NCBI RefSeq assembly: GCF_003984645.1
Contig: NZ_RWKI01000015.1
Coordinates: 48,433 to 112,432, forward strand
Source of the DNA: Variovorax sp. MHTC-1
GTDB taxonomy: Bacteria > Pseudomonadota > Gammaproteobacteria > Burkholderiales > Burkholderiaceae_C
Reading direction: 5' to 3'
DNA length: 64,000 nt
Positions within the stretch are counted from its first letter, which is position 1, and every line of letters begins with the position of its first letter. The translations under genes were made by a program, and so were the position numbers. The notes beneath the pieces were generated by a model. It was not told where the DNA came from. It saw nothing but the letters and a program-made list of their open reading frames with translations, and searched no databases. Positions 1-7,075 of the stretch are shown here, piece after piece.

Positions 1-1
1 G

Positions 2-331
2 TTCGACGTCGACAACTTCGACGTGCGCATGAAGGCCATGAAGCCGCGCGCCGCCTTCTCGGTGCCGAACACGCTGACCGGCGAGGGCGAGCTCAAGGTC
101 GACATCACCTTCGAGAACATGGACGACTTCTCGCCCGCCGCCGTGGCCAAGAAAGTCGATGCGCTCAACAAGCTGCTCGAGGCCCGCACCCAGCTGTCGA
201 ACCTGGTCACCTATATGGACGGCAAGGGCGGCGCCGAAGACCTGCTGGCCAAGGTGCTGGAAGACCCGGCGCTGCTGCAGACGCTGGCCGCCAGCAAGAA
301 GCCCGAAGAAGGCGCCGCGCCGGCCGCCTGA
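2..331 (+). CDS. tssB: TssB, T6SS sheath small subunit (5' truncated by window edge)
   Basis: This is the C-terminal part of TssB (VipA), which forms the contractile T6SS sheath together with TssC. The frame is open from base 2 to the TGA at 329-331, so the start codon lies outside the window. The visible protein has the family's helical C-terminal region: a segment reading FENMDDFSPAAVAKKVDAL, then a coiled segment with ARTQLSNL, then an Ala/Glu-rich tail. An internal GTG at 23 is not a likely start because coding continues upstream of it. The gene is followed 33 bp later by tssC with a GAGGAG ribosome site, the usual tssBC pairing. Identity is confident; only the N terminus is missing. Confidence 0.93.
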   Translation, partial: FDVDNFDVRMKAMKPRAAFSVPNTLTGEGELKVDITFENMDDFSPAAVAKKVDALNKLLEARTQLSNLVTYMDGKGGAEDLLAKVLEDPALLQTLAASKKPEEGAAPAA

Positions 332-364
332 CGCCCCATTTTTTGCACACGAGGAGAACCCGAC

Positions 365-1861
365 ATGGCTGAAGCACTCGAGCAGCAGAGCGCCCTGAAA
401 GACGTTGCCTACGAAGGAAGCGACTTCTCGTCGCTCCTGCAGAAGGAGTTCAAACCGCGCAGCGACGAAGCCAAGAGCGCCGTCGAGGCGGCGGTGCTCA
501 CGCTGGCGCAGCAGGCGCTGGCCAACACGCAGGTCATCGGCAAGGACGTGACCAAGTCGATCCAGGCCATGATCGCCGCGATCGACCAGAAGCTCACCGA
601 GCAGATCAACAAGATCCTGCACAACGAGGAGTTCCAGAAGCTCGAGAGCGCCTGGCGCGGCCTGCACTACATGGTGAACAACACCGAATCGGACGAGAAC
701 CTCAAGATCCGGGTGATGGACATCTCCAAGAAGGAGCTGCACAAGACCTTGAAGAAGTTCAAGGGCGCGGCCTGGGACCAGAGCCCGCTTTTCAAGAAGG
801 TCTACGAGCAGGAATACGGCCAGTTCGGCGGCGAGCCCTTCGGCGCCATCGTCGGCGACTATCACTTCGACCAGAGTCCGCCCGACGTCGAGCTGCTGGG
901 CGAGATGGCCAAGCTCGCGGCCTCGGCGCATGCGCCCTTCATCACAGGCGCGAGCCCCAACCTGATGCAGATGGAGTCATGGCAGGAGCTCGCCAATCCG
1001 CGCGACCTGACCAAGATCTTCGGCACGCCCGAGTACGCCGGATGGCGCAGCCTGCGCGAGTCCGACGACTCCAAGTACATCGGCCTGTGCATGCCGCGCT
1101 TCCTGGCGCGCACTCCCTACGGCGCGAAGACGAATCCGGTCGAGGAGTTCGACTTCGAGGAAGAGGTTTCGGGCTCGGACCATAGCAAGTACAGCTGGGC
1201 CAATGCAGCCTACGCCATGGCCACCAACATCAACCGCTCGTACAAGCTCTACGGCTGGGGCTCGCGCATCCGCGGCATCGAGTCGGGCGGCGCGGTCGAG
1301 AATCTGCCGCTGCACACCTTTCCGAGCGACGACGGCGGCGTCGACCAGAAGTGCCCCACCGAGATCGCGATCAGCGATCGGCGCGAGGCCGAGCTCTCCA
1401 AGGCCGGCTTGCTGTCTCTGATCCACCGCAAGAACTCCGACTTCGCTGCCTTCATCGGCGCGCAGTCGCTCAACAAGCCGGCCGAGTACGACGACCCCGA
1501 CGCGACGGCCAATGCCAACCTCGCGGCGCGCCTGCCCTACCTCTTTGCCTGCAACCGCTTCGCCCACTACTTGAAGTGCATCGTGCGCGACAAAGTCGGC
1601 AGCTTCAAGGAAAGAGCCGACATGGAGCGCTGGCTCAACAACTGGATCATGAATTACGTCGACGGCGATCCGGCCAACTCGTCCGAGGAAACCAAGGCCC
1701 GCAAGCCGCTGGCCGCGGCCCAGGTGGTGGTCGAGGAAGTCGAAGGCAATCCCGGCTACTACAGCTCCAAGTTCTTCCTTCGACCGCACTACCAGCTGGA
1801 GGGCCTGACGGTGTCGCTGCGCCTGGTCTCGAAGCTGCCGTCGGCCAAGGGCGGCAAATAA
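365..1861 (+). CDS. tssC: TssC, T6SS sheath large subunit
   Basis: TssC (VipB) is the large sheath protein that polymerises with TssB around the Hcp tube in the cytoplasm. The 498-residue length matches the family. Hallmarks are an N-terminal helical part (residues 1-130), the core segments YHFDQSPPDVELL and HAPFITGASP, a PRFLARTPYG motif near residue 245, and a C-terminal LRPHYQLEGLTVSLRLVSKLP segment that belongs to the handshake region. The ATG at 365 is preceded by GAGGAGAACCCGAC, a good ribosome site. It lies 33 bp after tssB and about 124 bp before hcp on the same strand. Nothing looks truncated. Confidence 0.97.
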   Translation: MAEALEQQSALKDVAYEGSDFSSLLQKEFKPRSDEAKSAVEAAVLTLAQQALANTQVIGKDVTKSIQAMIAAIDQKLTEQINKILHNEEFQKLESAWRGLHYMVNNTESDENLKIRVMDISKKELHKTLKKFKGAAWDQSPLFKKVYEQEYGQFGGEPFGAIVGDYHFDQSPPDVELLGEMAKLAASAHAPFITGASPNLMQMESWQELANPRDLTKIFGTPEYAGWRSLRESDDSKYIGLCMPRFLARTPYGAKTNPVEEFDFEEEVSGSDHSKYSWANAAYAMATNINRSYKLYGWGSRIRGIESGGAVENLPLHTFPSDDGGVDQKCPTEIAISDRREAELSKAGLLSLIHRKNSDFAAFIGAQSLNKPAEYDDPDATANANLAARLPYLFACNRFAHYLKCIVRDKVGSFKERADMERWLNNWIMNYVDGDPANSSEETKARKPLAAAQVVVEEVEGNPGYYSSKFFLRPHYQLEGLTVSLRLVSKLPSAKGGK

Positions 1862-1884
1862 ATTTCGGCGAATCGTTGCAAACG

Positions 1885-1906
1885 GAACGAGCAGTTCGTT
1901 CTCTTT
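1885..1906 (+). promoter_or_regulatory. Hairpin between tssC and hcp, possible attenuator
   Basis: A short inverted repeat, GAACGA then a 5-base loop then TCGTTC, is followed by TCTTT. It sits 24 bp after the tssC stop and about 85 bp before hcp. It could be a weak terminator or an RNA-processing hairpin that lets hcp be expressed at a different level from tssBC. The stem is only 6 bp, so it may be chance. Confidence 0.3.
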
Positions 1907-1985
1907 ACAGCTTCCGAGCTGGCCCGCAGGGCGCACTGCAAGGAAGCTGATTTTCTTGGGTTCATACAAACTGAAAGGTGGAATC

Positions 1986-2468
1986 ATGGCCGTAGACATG
2001 TTTATCAAGGTCGGCGACGTCAAGGGCGAGTCGAAAGACAGCAAGCACAAGGAGGAGATCGACGTGCTGGCCTGGAGCTGGGGTGCCAGCCAGTCGGGCA
2101 GCATGCACCTGGGCAGCGGCGGCGGCGCGGGCAAAGTCAGCGTCCAGGACCTGTCCTTCACCAAGTACGTCGACTCCTCTTCCAATGCGCTGCTGCTGGC
2201 CTGCTGCAACGGCAAGCACTATCCCGATGCGACGCTGGTGGTGCGCAAAGCGGGCGAAGACGCACAGGAGTACCTCACGATCACGCTGAACGAAGTGCTC
2301 GTGTCGGCCGTCTCCACCGGCGGCAGCGGCGGCGAAGACCGCCTCACGGAAAACATCACGCTCAACTTCGCGAAGTTCAAGTACGAGTACAAGCCGCAGA
2401 AGCCCGACGGCACGCTCGATGCGGCCAAGACGGCGGCCTGGGACATTCGGGCCAATGTGAAAGCCTGA
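1986..2468 (+). CDS. hcp: Hcp, T6SS inner tube protein (TssD)
   Basis: Hcp forms hexameric rings that stack into the T6SS inner tube and is fired into target cells. The 160-residue product begins MAVDMFIKVGDVKGESKDS, the classic Hcp start, followed by EIDVLAWSWG and the LSFTKYVDSSS strand, ending FKYEYKPQ...DIRANVKA. I chose the ATG at 1986 because of the Hcp N terminus and the upstream GAAAGGTGG; the frame opens slightly earlier (1956) but those residues are not Hcp-like. It is the last gene of the + strand tssB-tssC-hcp unit and converges on the pppA-like gene. Confidence 0.97.
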   Translation: MAVDMFIKVGDVKGESKDSKHKEEIDVLAWSWGASQSGSMHLGSGGGAGKVSVQDLSFTKYVDSSSNALLLACCNGKHYPDATLVVRKAGEDAQEYLTITLNEVLVSAVSTGGSGGEDRLTENITLNFAKFKYEYKPQKPDGTLDAAKTAAWDIRANVKA

Positions 2469-2481
2469 ACGGCTTGATCGA

Positions 2482-2510
2482 GGGGCGGACGCTCGGCAGC
2501 GTCCGGCCCC
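2482..2510. terminator. GC-rich hairpin between convergent hcp and pppA
   Basis: Arms GGGGC-GGACGCT and AGCGTCC-G-GCCCC pair around a CGGC loop with one bulged base. It lies in the 50-bp gap between the converging 3' ends of hcp (+) and the phosphatase gene (-), so it can serve both strands. No T tract follows, so termination would rest on the strong stem. Confidence 0.55.
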
Positions 2511-2518
2511 GGGACGGG

Positions 2519-3295
2519 CTAGGGCGGCAACCGCTGCGTCACCTCGCCGTCCGCATCGTCGGGATGCGCCCACAGCGTCAGCGCGGTGTAGTTGTCGTAG
2601 CTCGGCTTCGCGTTGGCCCTGACCTGCCGGTCGATCTCCTCCACCCATCGGCTCGCGCTGTTCGTCGCGCGCAGCATCTCGAGCAGGCGCTCGTCTCCCA
2701 GCGGCTCCCACACCCCGTCGGTGCAAAGCAGCAGCACGTCGCCCGCCATCAAGGGCATGGGCGCAGCCACCGCGATCTCCGGTTGCTCTTCGATCGAGCC
2801 CAGTGCCGACAGCAGCATGTTGCGCTGAGGATGAAGGCGTGCGCCCTCCTCGTCGAGCATGCCGCCAGCCACCATCTGCTGGACCAGGCTGTGGTCGACG
2901 GTGCGCGCCACCGGCGCACCGGAACGAAACAGGTACGCGCGGCTGTCGCCGCTGTGAGCCCAGGCGATCTGGTTCTCGTGCAGGTCGACCGCGGCCAGCA
3001 CCACGGTCGATCGCATCGCAGCCAGCTTGCCGCCCTCGGCTTGGCGCGCCACGATGTCGAGGTTGGCGCGCGCGATGAGCCGGTGCAGCAGGCCGGCATC
3101 GAGTCCCGGATTCGCCGCGAAGCCTTCCAGCACGCTGCTGCGCGCGATGGCCGCCGCGACGTCGCCGCCGCCATGGCCGCCCGCGCCGTCGGCCACTACG
3201 CAGGCGACGTAGCGGCCATCGTTCCAGTGGCCGAACACGTCCTCGTTGTAGCTGCGGCCGCCTTGCTTCGACAAGGTGACGATCTCGATGTCCAC
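2519..3295 (-). CDS. pppA: PppA-like PP2C-family serine/threonine phosphatase
   Basis: This PP2C-type protein phosphatase probably removes phosphate from the T6SS FHA protein, opposing the PpkA-like kinase encoded at 28205-30085. The 258 residues carry the PP2C metal-site motifs in order: YNED (near 16), VADGAGGHGGG (near 34), WAHSGDSRAYLF, DHSLV and LCTDGVWE. The start is GTG at 3295, 5 bp after GAGGAGGAG; the annotated first residues MDIEIVTLSKQGG match the family. It is the last gene of the long minus-strand T6SS block, 25 bp after the FHA gene. Role is inferred from T6SS loci with the same kinase/phosphatase/FHA set. Confidence 0.9.
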   Translation of the reverse strand: MDIEIVTLSKQGGRSYNEDVFGHWNDGRYVACVVADGAGGHGGGDVAAAIARSSVLEGFAANPGLDAGLLHRLIARANLDIVARQAEGGKLAAMRSTVVLAAVDLHENQIAWAHSGDSRAYLFRSGAPVARTVDHSLVQQMVAGGMLDEEGARLHPQRNMLLSALGSIEEQPEIAVAAPMPLMAGDVLLLCTDGVWEPLGDERLLEMLRATNSASRWVEEIDRQVRANAKPSYDNYTALTLWAHPDDADGEVTQRLPP

Positions 3296-3320
3296 GGGCC
3301 CTCCTCCTCTTCGTTTTTCT

Positions 3321-4925
3321 TCAGCCGCCGGACTTCAAGCGCGCCATCTGCTCTTCGTAGGCCTCGATGAAGGCCTTGCCGAACAGCGTGTGGAAGTCGT
3401 CCTCCGCCTCGCTCGCGATGCCGCCGTAGAGCGCGATGAACTGGTCCCACAGCTTGGCCTTGCGATTGGCGGCGAACAGGCTGTCGAGTGCCGACCTGGC
3501 GGCGATCTTCTTCTCGAGTTCGTCCGGCGCGAAGCGTTCGATGACGTGGGCAAGCGCGGCGCGCATGCCCACCATCACGCCGAACTGGTGGGCGCGCAGA
3601 TCGTCGAAGGCATCGCGCATCGCGGCCTCGGCCGGCATGAAGCCGCGCACGCCGGGCCCCAGCAGATGCGCGAGCGCGACCTCGACGGTGGGTGAGAACT
3701 TGAGCGGGTTGTTGGCCTCCGCCGCGATCATCGTGACCTCGGCGCGCACTTCGCGCTTGAACTCCTGGCGCGTGAGCAGCAGTTGCAGCGTGCCTTCGGT
3801 CGCGGCGCGCAGCAGGACGCCAACGCGTTCCATCATTCCCGGCGTGAGCATCTCGGGCATCTGGTGCGTGCTGCCCAGGCCGCGCAGGAAAGCGGCCAGC
3901 AGCGCATCGGCCGGCACCGCCGCGGCCGGCGGCGATGGCGAGAAGCCTGGCGCTTTCGCGGCCAGCGGCGGGGGCACGGGTGCTTCGATCCGCGCGCCCG
4001 TCATGTCGTCGAAGCTCGGCGAACCGAGCGGCGCGTCCAGATCGTCCAGCAGCGACGAGGCTGCTGGCGGCGTGGTCGCCACCGGCGGCACGTAGCCGAA
4101 CTGCCCGATCGGCACGTGGTCGCTGCGCGGTGCCGGCGCCACGGGCGCGCGGCCTTGCAGCGCGGCCAGCGGATCGAGTCCGCCTGCCGTGTTCGGCTGT
4201 AGCAACGGATCCGCCAGCGGCGAGAGCGCCAGCGGATCGCCGCCCAGGCCGCCGCGGCCTGGGCTGCCGCCGAACAGCTCGTCGATGCCGGCAGCCTTTC
4301 CTGCCGGCGGCGCGGCCAGATCGGAGAAGTCGTCGAGCGCGCCCAGGCCTGCCGCGGCCTTCGCGGGTCCGGAGGGCGCAGGCGCCAGCAGATCGGCAAA
4401 AGGATCCGTGTCCGCGGCGCGGCCGCCGGCAGCGCCAGGGCCGAAAGGGTCGGGAGGCGGCACGGGCGCACTCGCCGCCGGCGCAGCGCGGCGTGCGGGC
4501 GCGGCAGGCGTTGCAGGCGCCAGCCCCGCGAGCAGGTCGGCGAAGGGGTCGTCGTCACTTGCCGCCGGCACGTGCACCGGCGCCGGCCGCAAGGCAGCAT
4601 CAGGCGCGTCGGCCGCTGCGTGCTGCACCGAGAGTTCGAAACTGCCGATCACCAGCCGATCGCCGCTCGCCAGCTTCACCTCGCTGCCCGAGCCCAGCGG
4701 CTGGCCGTTGCGCTGCATGGGATTGCTGCCGTGATCGGCGATGTAGAACTCGCCGTTGCGAAACGAGATCTGCGCATGCAGGCGCGATACCGTCCGGTCG
4801 GGATCCTGCAGCACCAGCGTGTTGGTATCGGCACGGCCTATGGTTCCGCCGGCCGGACCGAAGCTGGCGGCGAGCGGCTGCACGGGCGGCGCGCCCCTGA
4901 CGTTGAGAACAGCGATCCGTATCAC
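3321..4925 (-). CDS. tagH: T6SS-associated FHA-domain protein (TagH/Fha-like)
   Basis: The protein reads a phosphothreonine signal and links kinase activity to T6SS assembly. An FHA domain occupies roughly residues 20-100 (TIGRADTNTLVL, then VSRLHAQISF and GSNPMQRNG, the phosphopeptide-binding loops). A long Pro/Ala-rich linker (110-330) follows. The last 200 residues form the T6SS-specific C-terminal domain (TEGTLQLLLTRQEFKREVRAE ... NPLKFSP), also seen in Fha1-type proteins. The predicted start is GTG at 4925. It is flanked by the PAAR-like gene and the PP2C gene on the same strand. The long linker is low in complexity but in frame. Confidence 0.9.
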   Translation of the reverse strand: MIRIAVLNVRGAPPVQPLAASFGPAGGTIGRADTNTLVLQDPDRTVSRLHAQISFRNGEFYIADHGSNPMQRNGQPLGSGSEVKLASGDRLVIGSFELSVQHAAADAPDAALRPAPVHVPAASDDDPFADLLAGLAPATPAAPARRAAPAASAPVPPPDPFGPGAAGGRAADTDPFADLLAPAPSGPAKAAAGLGALDDFSDLAAPPAGKAAGIDELFGGSPGRGGLGGDPLALSPLADPLLQPNTAGGLDPLAALQGRAPVAPAPRSDHVPIGQFGYVPPVATTPPAASSLLDDLDAPLGSPSFDDMTGARIEAPVPPPLAAKAPGFSPSPPAAAVPADALLAAFLRGLGSTHQMPEMLTPGMMERVGVLLRAATEGTLQLLLTRQEFKREVRAEVTMIAAEANNPLKFSPTVEVALAHLLGPGVRGFMPAEAAMRDAFDDLRAHQFGVMVGMRAALAHVIERFAPDELEKKIAARSALDSLFAANRKAKLWDQFIALYGGIASEAEDDFHTLFGKAFIEAYEEQMARLKSGG

Positions 4926-4948
4926 CTGGTGGCCTCTTTGCTCTCTGT

Positions 4949-5344
4949 CTAAGGTGCGAGCAGCAGCACCTTGACCTGACTGGGCGCGATCGACACGCCG
5001 GGGCAGTTCGTGCTGTTCTGCAGAGCCACGCTGCTGAGCCGCGTGGCCGGCTTGCCGCCGATCAGCACCGTGAACGCACCGGTCAGGTTGCGCGCCGGGC
5101 CCATGACGGTGCCGGAGGCCACGCCGGTGGCGACGCCGGCGTTGTCGCCGTTGGTCATGGGAATGGTGGTTCCCAGGTTGTGTGCCGGCGCATTGCTGAG
5201 CAGCACGGTATAGACCGCGTTGACCGCCATCGGCCGCGTGGCGATGTTCGGATAGGGCGTCGGCACCGGCCCGCCGGGTGTCGGCGTCAGGCAGACATCC
5301 GGGAACCCGGTGTCCTGGCCGCCCATCTGGGTGTTCGCGAACAT
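4949..5344 (-). CDS. PAAR-like DUF4150 protein, no toxin fused
   Basis: DUF4150 proteins are PAAR-like: they cap the VgrG spike and often carry a toxin domain at the C terminus. This 131-residue version has the family pattern MFANTQMGGQDTGFPDVC, LTPTPGGPVPTPYPNIA, a central NGDNAGVATGVASGTVMGP stretch and a C-terminal GKPATRLSS segment, then ends, so no effector domain is attached. It follows the DUF3540 gene by 10 bp. The pattern is strong; the spike-tip role is inferred from the neighbouring vgrG and DUF2169 genes. A separately encoded effector may dock on it. Confidence 0.85.
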   Translation of the reverse strand: MFANTQMGGQDTGFPDVCLTPTPGGPVPTPYPNIATRPMAVNAVYTVLLSNAPAHNLGTTIPMTNGDNAGVATGVASGTVMGPARNLTGAFTVLIGGKPATRLSSVALQNSTNCPGVSIAPSQVKVLLLAP

Positions 5345-5354
5345 GGCGATCCTT

Positions 5355-5993
5355 TCATCCGACGTGAATCTGGGCGCCGTCGACCTTGGTCAACTCGCGC
5401 GAGGAAAGCAGCATCGTCCCGGCCCGGATGTTCGCCACGTGCTCCGCTTTCACGTCGAGGATGCCGGTGCGCACATGCTCCGCCTGCGCAATATGACGAT
5501 AGCTGCGATCGGCCGACACCTGCAAGCGCGACAACACTGCCTCCGCGGCCTCTGCGAAGAGCCGCGCCGCCGCGGAACGCAGCACGAACTCGACGCCGGT
5601 CACGCGCATCAGACGCGCCGCCCAGTGCGCGCTGTCGAACTGCCCGGCGAAAGTCGCGGCCTGCAGATGCACGGCCTGCTGCGCTTCGAGCCGAATGTCT
5701 TTGTCCGACTTCAGCGTGAAGCCTTCGGGGGCATGGAGCGTCAAGGGGGCGCCGCTGGCCCGGCTGAGCACCGCGGTCATGAAGAGGCGACCGTCCGGCG
5801 TGCGGAACAGGCCCACCTCGTCGCCTGGCTCCGGAACCACCATGCAGCTGAATGCGCGCGCGGCCTCATGCACGCGCCGTTCGAAGCTGACATAGACCAC
5901 GTCGAAAGCGGTCTCCACGACGCTGCCGACAAGGTAGGCCGAGGCGGCGGGAGACGCTGCGAGCTTCGGCTCGCGTTGGTCGATGACTTCCAT
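5355..5993 (-). CDS. DUF3540 domain protein of the VgrG/PAAR-like cassette
   Basis: A 212-residue protein of the DUF3540 type, which recurs between DUF2169 and DUF4150 genes in T6SS effector cassettes. Its molecular function is not established. The N-terminal half (SAYLVGSVVETAFDVVYVSF, then EPGDEVGLFRTPDG) looks like a small beta domain similar to spike OB folds, followed by repeated SDKDIRLEAQQAVHLQAA-type strands that suggest a short beta-helix. I chose ATG at 5993 (MEVIDQREPK), just after the end of the pentapeptide gene at 5999, because residues upstream in this frame are Arg-rich shadow sequence. Confidence 0.75.
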   Translation of the reverse strand: MEVIDQREPKLAASPAASAYLVGSVVETAFDVVYVSFERRVHEAARAFSCMVVPEPGDEVGLFRTPDGRLFMTAVLSRASGAPLTLHAPEGFTLKSDKDIRLEAQQAVHLQAATFAGQFDSAHWAARLMRVTGVEFVLRSAAARLFAEAAEAVLSRLQVSADRSYRHIAQAEHVRTGILDVKAEHVANIRAGTMLLSSRELTKVDGAQIHVG

Positions 5994-5998
5994 GGCAT

Positions 5999-7075
5999 TC
6001 ACCTTTCTTTCGCTGGCGGATCGACGGGGCTCCACGCTTCGGCCGCGGCGAGCTCGGGGTCTTCGTACAGGATGCTGGCGCCGGCGGGCAGACGCACGCC
6101 GGCGCGCCGTGCCTGATGAAACTTGGTGCGCTCCCAGCTCGCGCCTTCGAAATCCGCGCCGGACACATCGGCATGGGAGAAGTCCGCGTAGACCAGGTTG
6201 GCGCGCGCGAAGCCGGCGCGCAGGCACCTCGCACGATGAAGCATCGCCTGCTCCAGCCGCGCGCCGATGAAGCGCGCGTCATCGAGCCGGGCATCGCTCC
6301 AGATGCTCTGGAAGAAGTCCGCGCCGCTGCCGTCCATGCGCTCGCAGCGCGATTCGATGAACAGGGTGTTGGCGGCCTTGGCCTTGACCAGGTTCGCGTC
6401 CGTCAACGTGGCGCCCTTGAAGTTGCATTGCTGCAGCTGCGCGCTCGAGAGGTCGCCTCCTTCCAGATCTGCCTCCATGAACTGGCTGCGCTGCCAGTCG
6501 GCACCCGCCAGCCGCTGGCCCGCGAGGCGCACCTTGCTCATGACCGATTGATCGATGCGGCAGCCCCTCAGGTCGGCAGCCGAGAGATCGGCCTGCACCA
6601 CCACGGACTTGAAGAGCAGCATGTCGGAGAGGTCGATCGCCTCGGTGCGCGTTTCGACCAGCGACAGTTGCACGGCTCTTGCGCCCGCGAGCCTGGCGCC
6701 GGCCAGCGAACACTGGATGAAGTTCGCCTCCGTCAGATCCGCCCTGCTGAAGCTGCTGCCGTCGAAGCGGCTCTGGACCGCATTGAATCCCACGCAGACT
6801 GAGTCCGACAGATCCACGTCGCAGGCGCTCGACTCATGCAGGGTCGCACCCGTCATCAGCGCGCCCAAGAGGCTGGCGCCGTCCAAGCGGCACTTGCTCA
6901 GGATGCTGTCGGCAAAGCTGGCACCGGCCATTGCGCAGCCGCGGAAGTCGACGTTCTCGAACACGGCGCCGCCCAGCCTGGCGCCAGAGAGATCGACGCC
7001 TTGCAGCGAAGCGCCTTGCACCGGGTCGGCATTCTCGATCTTCGCCATGAGTTCGCTCTTTTGCATCGGCGTCAT
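5999..7075 (-). CDS. Pentapeptide-repeat protein
   Basis: A 358-residue protein made almost wholly of pentapeptide repeats of the A(D/N)LXX type, for example GASLQGVDLSGARLGGAVF and AIDLSDMLLFKSVVVQADL. Such repeats fold into a right-handed quadrilateral beta-helix. The ATG at 7075 overlaps the stop of the upstream DUF2169-pentapeptide gene as ATGA, so the two are probably translationally coupled. It begins MTPMQKSELMAKIENAD and ends VDPPAKER. The role is unknown; in T6SS cassettes such proteins accompany DUF2169 and DUF4150 and may help load effectors. No catalytic domain is visible. Confidence 0.85.
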   Translation of the reverse strand: MTPMQKSELMAKIENADPVQGASLQGVDLSGARLGGAVFENVDFRGCAMAGASFADSILSKCRLDGASLLGALMTGATLHESSACDVDLSDSVCVGFNAVQSRFDGSSFSRADLTEANFIQCSLAGARLAGARAVQLSLVETRTEAIDLSDMLLFKSVVVQADLSAADLRGCRIDQSVMSKVRLAGQRLAGADWQRSQFMEADLEGGDLSSAQLQQCNFKGATLTDANLVKAKAANTLFIESRCERMDGSGADFFQSIWSDARLDDARFIGARLEQAMLHRARCLRAGFARANLVYADFSHADVSGADFEGASWERTKFHQARRAGVRLPAGASILYEDPELAAAEAWSPVDPPAKER

